A stretch of 64,000 bases of DNA from Leisingera coralii (lineage in GTDB: Bacteria; Pseudomonadota; Alphaproteobacteria; Rhodobacterales; Rhodobacteraceae), in assembly GCF_049056525.1 (NCBI RefSeq), contig NZ_JBHUPT010000002.1, positions 263,394-327,393 on the forward strand, read 5' to 3'. Position 1 is the stretch's first letter. Each line of letters begins with the position of its first letter. Made by a program: the position numbers and the translations under genes. Under the pieces are notes generated by a model. That model did no database searches, was not told where the DNA came from, and saw nothing but the letters and a program-made list of their open reading frames with translations. Positions 41,604-50,397 of the stretch are shown here, one piece after another.

Positions 41604-41830
41604 CAGGCCCGTCCGTAGCCGCGTTTCAGCATCCGGTTGCGGTGCTTGTCGGCGGCCAGCGAGGCCTCGCGCAGGTTGCCGTAGATGTTGATCACGCTTT
41701 GCCCGTTGCTGCCGGCCACGCCCCATTCACGCAGCACGGAGACCTCGGAAAACAGGTTCATCGCCAGCTCGATGCGGTAGAACCGCGACGGGCGCGAGGG
41801 GGCTTGGCGGTAGAGCAGACAGGTGGCCAT
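41603..41830 (-). CDS. Single WGR-domain protein
   Basis: A 75-residue protein that is essentially one WGR domain: RFYRIELAMNLFSEVSVLREWGVAGSNGQSVINIYGNLREASLAADKHRNRMLKRGY, with the WGR core reading EWGVAGSNGQ. WGR domains in PARPs and in some bacterial proteins bind nucleic acid ends or act as protein modules. No other domain is present, so partners are unknown. The gene stands alone between repeat copy C and the MAPEG gene. Confidence 0.85.
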   Translation of the reverse strand: MATCLLYRQAPSRPSRFYRIELAMNLFSEVSVLREWGVAGSNGQSVINIYGNLREASLAADKHRNRMLKRGYGRA

Positions 41831-41884
41831 GCGATGAGTCTACGCGCAGCGATTTGCCCGGGCAAGAGGCCAGTGCGGGCAGCC

Positions 41885-42283
41885 TTATGCCGTGCCCAGA
41901 AGCGTCAGGCCCAAGAGCAGCGAAGAGAGCGCGGCCAACGCAAAAGCGGCGGTGCGCAGGACCGGAAGGCCTACGGAATAGATCACGTAATGCGCCACCA
42001 TGCCGAAAAAGAAAGTGGCTCCCAAGGTGCCGGGATGGTCTTCGGCGGGCATCACCAGCGCGGCGAGGATGGCGAGCGGTGCAAAGGCGGCAAACAGCTC
42101 GACGCCGACGATATGCGCCCGGTGCGCGCGCTGGGCCCAGGGCGACTGAGGTTTGTCGTCGGGGCTGGGATTGGCGAGCGCCCCCATCAGGCCGCGGACA
42201 AAGATCCGGTCGAGAATATAGGGCACCCAGGCCACCGCCACCCATAGCCCCGACAAGGCGGTGAAATACTGCAGCTGCGTCAT
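41885..42283 (-). CDS. MAPEG family membrane protein
   Basis: A 132-residue protein with four hydrophobic segments and the bacterial MAPEG pattern (FTALSGLWVAVAWVPYILDRI, RAHRAHIVGVELFAAFAPLAILA, ATFFFGMVAHYVIYSVGLPVLRTAAF). Eukaryotic MAPEG proteins act in eicosanoid and glutathione metabolism; bacterial functions are mostly unknown. The ATG at 42283 follows GGAGGAACGCGCA. It is a stand-alone gene. Confidence 0.87.
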   Translation of the reverse strand: MTQLQYFTALSGLWVAVAWVPYILDRIFVRGLMGALANPSPDDKPQSPWAQRAHRAHIVGVELFAAFAPLAILAALVMPAEDHPGTLGATFFFGMVAHYVIYSVGLPVLRTAAFALAALSSLLLGLTLLGTA

Positions 42284-42349
42284 TGCGCGTTCCTCCATCT
42301 GACAGGAGAAAGCGTAGTGTTTTCAGGCAGCTTTTCTACTTTTGCGCGG

Positions 42350-43054
42350 TCAGACCCAGTCCACATCGCCCAAAAAGATGTAACCCGCGCCATAGATCGT
42401 CTTGATCAGCCGCGGGTTCTTGGGGTCCTCGCGCAGCTTGGTGCGCAGACGCGAGATGCGCACATCCATCGCCCGGTCGAAGCTTTCCCCGGCTGCACCG
42501 CCAAGCGCCTCCTGCATCTGGGCGCGGGAGATCAGCCGCTTGGGACTGTCCAGGAACAGCCGCAGAACCTCGCCCTCGGCATGGGAAAAGGGGGTCTCGG
42601 CGCCGGTATCATCCTCCAGCACGTAGCGGTCGAAATGGGCGGTCCAGCCGGAAAACCGGGCGGTCTCGCTGGCTGGGGCCGCGGTGCGCGGGCCGCTGCG
42701 CAGCCGGGCCCGGACCCGGGCCACCACCTCGGCCGGATCAAATGGTTTGGTGATGTAGTCATCCGCCCCGAGTTCCAGCCCGGTCACCCGGTCCTGCACC
42801 TGGGCGCGGCCGGAGATGATGATGACCGCAGCCCCCTGTTCCAGCGCCAGCCGGTGCACCAGCGCCAAGCCGTCGGTGTCGGGCAGCGACAGGTCGACCA
42901 GGCAGACATCGGGCGTCACCCGGTTCAGCGCCGCTTCGAATTCGCGCGCACGGGCAAAGCTCTGGGTGCGGAAGCCCGCGTCCTCCAGCGTTTCGGTCAG
43001 GATCCGGCGGATTTCCGGCTCGTCATCCAGGATGGTGACCAGGGGCGATGTCAT
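42350..43054 (-). CDS. OmpR-family response regulator
   Basis: A 234-residue two-component regulator. The receiver domain (1-120) has acidic residues D10/D11, phospho-acceptor D54 in LVDLSLPD and the conserved Lys in TKPFD. A winged-helix DNA-binding domain follows (VRISRLRTKLREDPKNPRLIKTIYGAGYIF). Its ATG overlaps the stop of the upstream hybrid kinase by 4 bp, so the pair is almost certainly cognate. Target genes are not visible. Confidence 0.94.
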   Translation of the reverse strand: MTSPLVTILDDEPEIRRILTETLEDAGFRTQSFARAREFEAALNRVTPDVCLVDLSLPDTDGLALVHRLALEQGAAVIIISGRAQVQDRVTGLELGADDYITKPFDPAEVVARVRARLRSGPRTAAPASETARFSGWTAHFDRYVLEDDTGAETPFSHAEGEVLRLFLDSPKRLISRAQMQEALGGAAGESFDRAMDVRISRLRTKLREDPKNPRLIKTIYGAGYIFLGDVDWV

Positions 43055-44952
43055 GCGGCGGGCTCCGGTGCGATCAATTCGGACAGCTGGTTGGTGGTGA
43101 AAGGTTTGCGCAAAACCGGCCCGCATTTCAATGCCTTGCGGAACAGCGGGTCGCTGACTGGCAGCGAGGTCATCAGAATGCAGGGCAGGCCGGAGCCGTC
43201 GAGCCGGGCGGCCAGGTCGATGCCGGTGGCGGTGCCCTCCAGCTTGATGTCCGAAAGCACCAGCGCGATGTCCGGCAGATCGGCGGTCAGCGCGCTGGCC
43301 TCGTCGACGCTGGCCGCCTCGATCACCGAATAGCCGAGGTCGATCAGCATGTCGCGGAAGGTGGCGCGCAGCTCTTCGCTGTCCTCCACCAAAAGCGCCA
43401 TGCCGCCCTTGGCGTCCGGGGCCTGGCGGTAGGGCAGCCGCAGGGTGACGGAGGCGCCGGTCTGGGTGTTGCCAAGGCGCATGTCGCCGCCCGCAAGCTT
43501 GGCCATGTCATAGACCATCGGCAAGCCCAGACCTGAACCCTCGCTGCCTTTGGTGGTGAAAAACGGGTTCAGGGCCTTCTCCAGCGCCTCGGCAGAGAAG
43601 CCGGGGCCGGTATCGGTGACGGATATCTCGACCCAGGTCTGCCCGACCGCATGGGCGCTGACGGTGATCTGGCCGGAGGTGCCGCAGGCATCGCGGGCAT
43701 TCAGGATCAGGTTCAGCAGGGCATCCTGCAGCTTGCCGCTGTCCAGCAGCAGCACCTGGTCGGGCATATTGTCGAGGATGCTGAGCCCCACGCCTTGCGG
43801 CAGCGACGGGGAGGCGAGGATCTTCAGCTCGCCCAGCAGGTCGTGCATGTCGGTGGCCTGCGGGCGCAGGGTGCGCTGGCCGGTCATTTCGGCAATCCGG
43901 TTCAGCAGCCGCCCGCCGCGCCGCGCAGCGGACAGCGTGCCCTGGACCATTTCCGCGGCCTCGCCGCTCAGCCCCATCTTTTCCAGCTTGCCTTGCATGC
44001 CGAGGATGATGGTCAGCAGGTTGGAGAAATCATGCGCCAGGCCGCTGGTCATCTGCGCCGCCATCTCGCGGCGGCGGGCCTGCTGCAGGGCAACGCGTGC
44101 CTGGGTTTCCTCGGTCACGTCCATCGACAGGATATAGACACCGCCCTGCTGGTCGGGGGTAAAGGCCACCCGGATGCGGCGGCTGCCGTGGCTTTCGGTG
44201 AACTCGAACACCGGGCTGCCGCCCTTGTAGGCGGCCAGCAGATGCGGCTCGATCCGCTCAAAGGCGTCAGGCCCCAGCGCGTCCGAGATATGCATGCCCA
44301 GAATGTCCGACGGGCGGCTGGGAAAGACCGAGCTGAGGCGGCGGTTGGTGTAGGTGTAATAGCCGTCCGCATCCACATGAGCGATATGGGCGGGCATCAT
44401 CTCGGTGGTCAGCCGGGTGCGGCCCTCGATCTCGGTCAGCTGCCGCTTGGCCTCTTCCAGCGCTGTATTGGTGGCCTCCAGCTGGCGGTTGGCCGCGGAG
44501 AGCTCCTCGGTGTAGGCGATCAGCTTTTCGGACAGTTCTTCCGAACGGGCCCGCAACAGCTGCTCCGCCCGTTTGGTGCGGGTGATGTCGGTGTAGACGG
44601 TGACCCATCCGCCCTGCGGCAGCGGCGAGCCTTCGATTGAAATCATTTGCCCGTTGGGGCGCTCACGCTCCAGGTAATGGGCGACGAAGTCCAGCGCCTG
44701 CTCGACCCGGGTCCGCACGATTTCTTCGATATCCGTTTCCGGGGCATATTCGCCGTTTTCAGCCAGAAAGCGGATCGTCTCGGCAAAGGACGCGCCGGGC
44801 TGCGTCAAGCGGTCCGGCAGATTGAACATTTCCTGAAAGCGGCGGTTGCACACGGCCAGCCGCAAATCATTGTCATAGATCGACAGCGCCTGGGCGATCA
44901 GGTTCAGCCCGGCGGTGGTCATGGCGGCGTGCTGCTTGCTTGTCCGGTTCAT
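43051..44952 (-). CDS. Hybrid PAS-domain sensor histidine kinase
   Basis: A 633-residue protein without membrane segments. An N-terminal PAS_7-type domain (SIYDNDLRLAVCNRRFQEMFNLP) is followed by a coiled coil, a second PAS domain (HIAHVDADGYYTYTNRRLSSVFP), the dimerisation box with H307 in LAHDFSNLLTIILG, and a HATPase_c domain (LILNARDACG, VTDTGPGFS, GSGLGLPMVYDM). A C-terminal receiver domain follows with D568 in LVLSDIKLEG. Phosphate may therefore pass His-Asp internally as well as to the overlapping response regulator. The ATG at 44952 follows GGGGAGAGCC. Confidence 0.93.
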   Translation of the reverse strand: MNRTSKQHAAMTTAGLNLIAQALSIYDNDLRLAVCNRRFQEMFNLPDRLTQPGASFAETIRFLAENGEYAPETDIEEIVRTRVEQALDFVAHYLERERPNGQMISIEGSPLPQGGWVTVYTDITRTKRAEQLLRARSEELSEKLIAYTEELSAANRQLEATNTALEEAKRQLTEIEGRTRLTTEMMPAHIAHVDADGYYTYTNRRLSSVFPSRPSDILGMHISDALGPDAFERIEPHLLAAYKGGSPVFEFTESHGSRRIRVAFTPDQQGGVYILSMDVTEETQARVALQQARRREMAAQMTSGLAHDFSNLLTIILGMQGKLEKMGLSGEAAEMVQGTLSAARRGGRLLNRIAEMTGQRTLRPQATDMHDLLGELKILASPSLPQGVGLSILDNMPDQVLLLDSGKLQDALLNLILNARDACGTSGQITVSAHAVGQTWVEISVTDTGPGFSAEALEKALNPFFTTKGSEGSGLGLPMVYDMAKLAGGDMRLGNTQTGASVTLRLPYRQAPDAKGGMALLVEDSEELRATFRDMLIDLGYSVIEAASVDEASALTADLPDIALVLSDIKLEGTATGIDLAARLDGSGLPCILMTSLPVSDPLFRKALKCGPVLRKPFTTNQLSELIAPEPAA

Positions 44953-45388
44953 GGCTCTCCCCGGACCATGGCTAACACCGCAGCGGAACAGGGGCAAATT
45001 GCCATTCGGCCGCGGGCACGAACTGTGCCGCTCTGGCGGGGCGGCAGTCGCCTCCTGATTGCCGGGGGCTGACCGCTGCTGTTGCCCCTGCAGATTCGCA
45101 TTTCGCAAAGAAGCGCGGAGAAGTTGATTCGTGGATCCGCCAATCCGTGCGCATCCCGCGCAGTTTCCGCCGGTGCCGCCGTACGGCAGGCAGGATTCGC
45201 CACAAAGGGCGCCGCCGCGCCTTGCGTAACAGCCTATAAAACAAGGGGAAGATGGTTGTTACAATTCGTAAGATTTGGGAAAACTTCAGGAAAAAGTTGA
45301 CGGGCTAGCATGTGGCTGTCCCTAATCGGGGCCAGAACCGCGGACGGCGGTCGGTCCGGCAGCAACGCCGGAAAGGGAGGAAAGAAAG
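44953..45388. other. 436-bp divergent intergenic region
   Basis: No gene is supported. It separates the sensor kinase from the acyl-CoA ligase cluster. The right half is AT-richer (about 45230-45300) and ends in a candidate promoter. The last 60 bp contain CGGACGGCGGTCGGTCCGG and GGCAGCAACGCCGG pairings in the ligase leader. Confidence 0.5.
45297..45326 (+). promoter_or_regulatory. Candidate promoter of the ligase/Liv cluster
   Basis: TTGACG (45297-45302) and CCTAAT (45321-45326) are spaced by 18 bp, 63 bp before the translational start of the acyl-CoA ligase. Confidence 0.45.
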
Positions 45389-47362
45389 TTGGCTCAGATG
45401 CAGATGGGCGCCGAGGGGATGCAATCCCTGCCGGCGCTGCTTCAACGCAATGCGGCGCAATTCGCAGACGCGCCGGCCTACCGGGAAAAGGAATTCGGCA
45501 TTTGGCAATGCTGGACCTGGGCCGAGGCGGCAAAGGAAATCGAGGCGCTAGCGCTGGGTTTGATCAACCTCGGCGTGAATGAGGGTGATTTTGTCGCCAT
45601 TATCGGCCGCAACCGCCCCTATCTCTACTGGTCGATGGTCGCCGCGCAGGCGGTGGGCGCCGTGCCGGTGCCGCTCTACCAGGATGCGGTGGCCGAGGAG
45701 ATGGCCTATGTGCTGGGCCATTGCGGCGCGCGCTTCGTGATCGTGGGCGATCAGGAGCAGGCCGACAAGGTGATCGAGATCCAGGATCAGCTGCATCAGT
45801 TCGAGCACATGATCTATCTCGACCCGCGCGGCATGCGGAAATACGACCACACCCAGCTGCACCAGTTCAGCCACATTCAGGATCAGGGCCGGGCGGCCCA
45901 TGACGAGCTGATCGGGGAGCTGAACAAGCGGCAGGGCAAGCTGGATTATGACAGCACCTGCGTGATGCTCTACACCTCGGGCACCACCGGCAAGCCCAAG
46001 GGCGTGGTGCTGTCGAACCGCAACGTGATCGAAAGCGCCAAGAACTCCGCCCAGTTCGACAAGCTGACCCAGAACGAGAATATCCTCTCCTACCTGCCGA
46101 TGGCCTGGGTTGGCGACTTCATCTTCTCGGTGGGGCAGTCCTATTGGTGCGGCTTCTGCGTGAACTGCCCGGAAAGCGCCGACACAATGATGACCGACCT
46201 GCGCGAGATCGGTCCGACCTATTTCTTTGCGCCGCCGCGGGTATTCGAGGGTCAGCTGACCAACGTGATGATCCGGATGGAGGACGCAAGCACCCTGAAG
46301 CGCAGGATGTTCCACCATTTCCTGGCCCACGCCAAGAAAGTCGGCGGCAGCATTCTGGACGGCAAGCCCGTCGGCATGATGGACCGCCTGAAATACGCGC
46401 TGGGCAATGTTCTGGTCTACGGGCCGCTGAAGGACACGCTGGGCTATGGCCGGATCCGCGTGGGCTACACCGCGGGGGAGGCGATCGGGCCGGAGATCTT
46501 CGATTTCTACCGCTCGCTGGGCATCAACCTGAAACAGCTCTACGGCCAGACCGAGGCCACCGTGTTCATCACCGTGCAGCCGGATGGCGAAGTGCGTGCC
46601 GATACCGTTGGCGTGCCGGCGCCGGAGGTCGAGATCAAGATCGACGAGAACGGCGAGATCCACTACCGCTCGCCCGGCACCTTTGTTGAGTATTTCAACA
46701 ACCCGGAGTCCACTGCGTCCACCAAGGATGCTGAAGGCTGGGTGGCCACCGGCGATGCCGGCTTCTTCGAGGAAGGCTCCGGCCACCTGCGGATCATCGA
46801 CCGCGCCAAGGACGTGGGCAAGATGGCCGACGGCAGCATGTTTGCGCCCAAGTATGTGGAAAACAAGCTGAAATTCTACCCGGACATCCTGGAGGCGGTG
46901 CTGTTCGGCAATGGCCGCGACCGCTGTGTTGCCTTCATCAACATCGACCTGACGGCGGTGGGCAACTGGGCCGAGCGCAACAATATCGCCTATGCCTCCT
47001 ACCAGGAGCTGGCGGGCCATCCGAAGGTTCTGGAAACCATCCGCTCGCATGTGACGGCAGTCAACAAATCGGTCGCGGAAGACCCGATGCTGTCGGGCTG
47101 CCAGATCCATCGCTTTGTGGTGCTGCACAAGGAACTGGATGCGGATGACGGCGAGATGACCCGTACCCGCAAGGTGCGCCGCCGCATCGTGGAAGAGAAA
47201 TTCGACGATATCATCACCGCGCTTTACGACGGTTCGGAGAAGGTCTCGACCGTCACGGAAGTGACCTATGAGGATGGCCGCAAGGGCTCGATCAAGGCGA
47301 CGCTGACCATCGTCGATGCCGAAGTTCAGCCGGCAGCGGCTCACAAGGTGGCCGCGGAATGA
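45389..47362 (+). CDS. AMP-dependent acyl-CoA ligase (long-chain type)
   Basis: A 657-residue adenylate-forming enzyme that activates a carboxylic acid to its CoA thioester. The phosphate loop YTSGTTGKPKG is at about 195-205 and intact; QLYGQTEATVF, GWVATGDAGFFEEG and the hinge/lysine region IIDRAKDVGKMADGSMFAPKYVEN follow. The size and the MTRTRKVRRRIVEEKF tail fit the FadD15-like long-chain group. I place the start at a TTG (45389) with GGGAGG eight bases upstream; ATG codons at 45398 and 45404 are alternatives. It opens a cluster encoding a complete Liv-type ABC transporter, so it probably activates the imported compound. Confidence 0.9.
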   Translation: MAQMQMGAEGMQSLPALLQRNAAQFADAPAYREKEFGIWQCWTWAEAAKEIEALALGLINLGVNEGDFVAIIGRNRPYLYWSMVAAQAVGAVPVPLYQDAVAEEMAYVLGHCGARFVIVGDQEQADKVIEIQDQLHQFEHMIYLDPRGMRKYDHTQLHQFSHIQDQGRAAHDELIGELNKRQGKLDYDSTCVMLYTSGTTGKPKGVVLSNRNVIESAKNSAQFDKLTQNENILSYLPMAWVGDFIFSVGQSYWCGFCVNCPESADTMMTDLREIGPTYFFAPPRVFEGQLTNVMIRMEDASTLKRRMFHHFLAHAKKVGGSILDGKPVGMMDRLKYALGNVLVYGPLKDTLGYGRIRVGYTAGEAIGPEIFDFYRSLGINLKQLYGQTEATVFITVQPDGEVRADTVGVPAPEVEIKIDENGEIHYRSPGTFVEYFNNPESTASTKDAEGWVATGDAGFFEEGSGHLRIIDRAKDVGKMADGSMFAPKYVENKLKFYPDILEAVLFGNGRDRCVAFINIDLTAVGNWAERNNIAYASYQELAGHPKVLETIRSHVTAVNKSVAEDPMLSGCQIHRFVVLHKELDADDGEMTRTRKVRRRIVEEKFDDIITALYDGSEKVSTVTEVTYEDGRKGSIKATLTIVDAEVQPAAAHKVAAE

Positions 47363-47415
47363 TGCACGTGTCTCCGGAAATGACCCCGCCCCGTGCCGGG
47401 CAGGCCGGAACGGTC

Positions 47416-47601
47416 TCAGATCAGGTCGGGATTCAGGTCAGGGTTGAAGGCCGTGTTGACCACCTGCTGGATCTTGAAGGTGGAACTGAACCCGTGTGTC
47501 TGCTCAATGATCGAGGCCAGGCTTTCGGATTGGCTGAGGCCCATCTGCTTGCATTCAAGTGCCATCTTCAAAAGGCAGGAATGCTCAAGTTCGCCGAACA
47601 T
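47416..47601 (-). CDS. Small conserved-looking protein of unknown function, antisense in the Liv cluster
   Basis: A 61-residue ORF (begins MFGELEHSCLLKMALECKQMG) with three Cys/His-rich positions in the first 16 residues and a helical middle (SQSESLASIIEQTHG). AAGGAG lies nine bases before the ATG at 47601. It is encoded on the opposite strand, convergent with the ligase and divergent from livG, in a locally AT-richer island. I recognise no family. The strong ribosome-binding site and normal amino acid composition argue for a real gene. Confidence 0.6.
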   Translation of the reverse strand: MFGELEHSCLLKMALECKQMGLSQSESLASIIEQTHGFSSTFKIQQVVNTAFNPDLNPDLI

Positions 47602-47689
47602 AACGTCGATCTCCTTGCTGCTCGTTTCGTACAAGTATCGCACGAAAATCTTAAAATTTCTATGTGGCAAAAGAATGGAGGCGGTTGTC

Positions 47690-48508
47690 ATGCTTGACAA
47701 TTCAGAGAGTTACGTCACCGAAGACGGCCGCACCATCGGCGGCGTGGTGATGGAGATGAAGAACATCACCCTGCGGTTCGGCGGCGTGGTGGCGATCAAG
47801 GACATCTCCTTTGACATCCGCGAGGGCGAGATCCGCGCGATCATCGGCCCCAACGGCGCCGGCAAGTCCTCGATGCTGAACGTGATCTCCGGCTTCTACG
47901 TGCCGCAGGAAGGCGAAGTCTGGTTCCGCGGCTCCAAGCGGCCGCAGATGAAACCCTATGAAGTGGCGCGCCAGGGCATCGCCCGGACCTTCCAGAACAT
48001 TGCCCTGTTCGATGGCATGAGCGTCCTGGACAACGTCATGACCGGGCGGCTCAACTACATGAAAACAGGCCTGTTTTCGCAAGCTCTGTGGAAGGGCAAG
48101 GCGGAGCAGGAAGAGACTGAGAACCGCGAGGTCGTGGAGCGGATCATCGACTTCCTGGAGATCCAGCACATCCGCAAGACCCCGGTGGCGCGGCTGCCCT
48201 ACGGCCTGAAGAAACGGGTCGAGCTGGCGCGTGCGCTGGCGGCGGAGCCGAAGCTCTTGCTGCTGGATGAACCGATGGCCGGCATGAACGTCGAGGAGAA
48301 GGAGGACATGTCCCGCTTCATCCTGGATGTGAACGACGAATTCGGCACCACCATTGCCCTCATCGAGCACGACATGGGCGTTGTGATGGACCTCAGCGAC
48401 CGGGTCGTGGTGATGGACTACGGCAAGAAGATCGGTGACGGCACGCCGGACGAGGTGCGCAACAACCAGGATGTGATCGACGCCTATCTGGGGGTCAGCC
48501 ATGACTGA
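47690..48508 (+). CDS. livG: Branched-chain-type ABC transporter ATP-binding protein LivG
   Basis: A 272-residue ATPase. Walker A is GPNGAGKSS near residue 57; the signature region reads RLPYGLKKRVELARAL, with LPYGLKKR at the place of LSGGQ as in LivG proteins, and Walker B is LLLLDEPMAGMN. The C-terminus YGKKIGDGTPDEVRNNQDVIDAYLG is typical for LivG. The start at 47690 has GGAGG seven bases upstream. With LivF it should drive the LivH/LivM permease. Confidence 0.95.
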   Translation: MLDNSESYVTEDGRTIGGVVMEMKNITLRFGGVVAIKDISFDIREGEIRAIIGPNGAGKSSMLNVISGFYVPQEGEVWFRGSKRPQMKPYEVARQGIARTFQNIALFDGMSVLDNVMTGRLNYMKTGLFSQALWKGKAEQEETENREVVERIIDFLEIQHIRKTPVARLPYGLKKRVELARALAAEPKLLLLDEPMAGMNVEEKEDMSRFILDVNDEFGTTIALIEHDMGVVMDLSDRVVVMDYGKKIGDGTPDEVRNNQDVIDAYLGVSHD

Positions 48509-48552
48509 GTTGCACCGCAGCAACACCCGGCTCCGGCAGAGTGACACCCGTA

Positions 48553-48578
48553 CACCCCCTGTGCACCCCCTGTGCACC
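48553..48578 (+). repeat. Tandem 11-bp repeat between livG and livH
   Basis: CACCCCCTGTG occurs twice in direct succession (48553-48563, 48564-48574) and a third partial CACC follows. It lies in the 102-bp gap between livG and livH. Confidence 0.7.
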
Positions 48579-48610
48579 GCCGCAGTGCAGAATTCCGAGG
48601 AGAGCCTCTA

Positions 48611-49597
48611 ATGCCTGAACAACTCGTCTTTGCGATGGAAGTGACGCTGAACGGCCTGATGGCGGGCGTGCTCTATGCGCTGGTCGCGCTGGGGTTCGTT
48701 CTGATCTACAAGGCCTCCGGCATCTTCAACTATGCCCAGGGCGTGATGGCGCTGTTTGCGGCGATGACGCTGGTGGGGATCATGCAGGGGCAGGTGCCGT
48801 TTTCGCATCTGATCAACGCGGTCTTTGGCGGCCATATCACCCATTTCGGCTGGAATATCCCGGGCGTCGTGGCAATTGCCCTGACCGTGGGCGTGATGGT
48901 CCTGCTGGCCTGGCTGGTGCAGGTGCTGGTGATGAAGCATCTGGTCGGGCAGGAGCCGATCATCCTGTTCATGGCCACCATCGGGCTTGCCTATTTCCTG
49001 GAAGGCGTTGCCGACCTGATGTGGGGTTCCGAGATCAAGACGCTGGACGTGGGCCTGCCGCAGGGCATCAACCTGTGGATCGACGAGGTCACCTTCAACA
49101 TCTTCGGCTACGGCTTCTTTATCGACAACCTGGATATCGTGGCGACCGTCATCGCGGCGCTGCTGGTGGCCGGCCTGGTGGCTTTCAGCCAGTACACCAA
49201 GCAGGGCCGGGCGATGCGCGCGGTGGCGGATGACCACCAGGCGGCGCTGTCGGTCGGCATCTCGCTGAACTTCATCTGGGTGCTGGTGTGGTCCGTTGCA
49301 GGCTTCGTCGCCCTGGTCGCGGGCATCATGTGGGGCACCAAGTCCGGCGTGCAGTTCTCGCTGTCGCTGATCGCACTGAAGGCCCTGCCGGTGCTGATGC
49401 TGGGCGGCTTCACCTCGATCCCCGGCGCCATTGTCGGCGGCCTGATCATCGGTGTCGGCGAGAAGCTGTTCGAGTTTGCCATCGGCCCGATGGTCGGCGG
49501 CGCCACCGAGAACTGGTTTGCCTATGTGCTGGCGCTGCTGTTCCTGGTGTTCCGTCCGCAGGGCCTGTTCGGGGAGAAGATCATTGAACGGGTCTGA
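48611..49597 (+). CDS. livH: Branched-chain-type ABC transporter permease LivH
   Basis: A 328-residue inner-membrane permease with about eight membrane segments. Family blocks include NGLMAGVLYALVALGFVLIYKASGIFNYAQGVMAL near the start, the cytoplasmic coupling region GRAMRAVADDHQAALSVGI, and LKALPVLMLGGFTSIPGAIVGGLIIGVGEKL. The ATG at 48611 follows GAGGAGAGCC. It partners with LivM, encoded further down after two small ORFs. Confidence 0.95.
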   Translation: MPEQLVFAMEVTLNGLMAGVLYALVALGFVLIYKASGIFNYAQGVMALFAAMTLVGIMQGQVPFSHLINAVFGGHITHFGWNIPGVVAIALTVGVMVLLAWLVQVLVMKHLVGQEPIILFMATIGLAYFLEGVADLMWGSEIKTLDVGLPQGINLWIDEVTFNIFGYGFFIDNLDIVATVIAALLVAGLVAFSQYTKQGRAMRAVADDHQAALSVGISLNFIWVLVWSVAGFVALVAGIMWGTKSGVQFSLSLIALKALPVLMLGGFTSIPGAIVGGLIIGVGEKLFEFAIGPMVGGATENWFAYVLALLFLVFRPQGLFGEKIIERV

Positions 49598-49624
49598 GGC
49601 TCATATGATCTGCTCCCTGCGTGC

Positions 49625-49957
49625 TCAGCCCTCGAGCCGGCGGAAGGCGGCGATGACGACGGCGGCAAAGATGCTGGCCACCAGGGTGAAGGCGATGGTG
49701 ATGTTGCCGATCAGCTGCCCGGCCGCGAAGGTCAGCAGCCCGGCCATCAGCAGCCCGATCAGCACCGTGCCCCACGGGCCGGGCCCGCTGCTGGAGGCCC
49801 GCCGCCGCTGCGGTTCGAATTCAAAGGGCGGCAGCACGGTTGCGTCTTCCACCGTTTCCAGCAGCCGGCCCTTGGCCTTGGCAAATTCGGCTTCGGATAT
49901 GTCGCCTTTCTTCCGCGCGGCCTCCAGCCGCCGGATTTCCTCGAAAATCACGGTCAT
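49625..49957 (-). CDS. Small SHOCT-like membrane protein, antisense in the Liv cluster
   Basis: A 110-residue protein. The N-terminal 30 residues resemble a SHOCT-type short helical motif (EEIRRLEAARKKGDISEAEFAKAKGRLL). A polar linker follows, then two membrane segments (about 62-82 and 85-103). It is encoded opposite to the transporter genes, between livH and an 87-residue membrane protein. The start could also be the GTG at 49966. Function unknown; a regulatory or assembly role is guesswork. Confidence 0.7.
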   Translation of the reverse strand: MTVIFEEIRRLEAARKKGDISEAEFAKAKGRLLETVEDATVLPPFEFEPQRRRASSSGPGPWGTVLIGLLMAGLLTFAAGQLIGNITIAFTLVASIFAAVVIAAFRRLEG

Positions 49958-50059
49958 TGGTTCCACTCACTCTACCCAAAAACAGGGTTTCACAAAGAAG
50001 TGGGCAAAATGTGTCCAAGCCGGGAAATCTGACAAACTGGTTAACGGCGGGGGCGCCGC

Positions 50060-50323
50060 ATGACCAAGGTGATCGCCATCATCAACGTCATTGCCTGGGC
50101 CGGGTTCTGGGCCTTCGGCTACCTGGCGCTGTCGGCGGAAAGCTACAGCGAGACCCAGGTGGTGACCGCGGCGCTGCTGGCCTCCGCCGGGCTGATCACC
50201 GGCATCATCGCCTATCTGCGGCTGGTGCGCGGCAGCGAGCGCAGCGGCTATGCCAAACCTTCTAACCGGATGACGCGCGAGCAGCGTGACGCCGCGCAGG
50301 CCCAGTGGGGGCAGATCAAATGA
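50060..50323 (+). CDS. Small two-helix membrane protein in the Liv cluster
   Basis: An 87-residue protein with two membrane segments (about 5-25, 36-55) and a basic, Gln-rich cytoplasmic tail (GYAKPSNRMTREQRDAAQAQWGQ). It is on the same strand as the transporter, between livH and livM, with 74 bp to livM. No family is recognised. GTTAACGGCGGGGGC precedes the ATG, a weak site. The position suggests an accessory transporter subunit, which is inference only. Confidence 0.65.
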   Translation: MTKVIAIINVIAWAGFWAFGYLALSAESYSETQVVTAALLASAGLITGIIAYLRLVRGSERSGYAKPSNRMTREQRDAAQAQWGQIK

Positions 50324-50397
50324 GTGCCGCCGCTGAAACAACCAAGACAGACACCCGGACCGGGTCCCGTTTGCAAGAGAAAGGGAGCATCTGAGAC

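Noticed and set aside
45082..45300. 72-codon plus-strand open frame upstream of the acyl-CoA ligase
   Set aside because: No ATG start with a ribosome-binding site and no recognisable domain; better explained as the promoter region.
48553..48578. CRISPR-like tandem repeat
   Set aside because: Only two 11-bp units with no spacers; simple tandem duplication.
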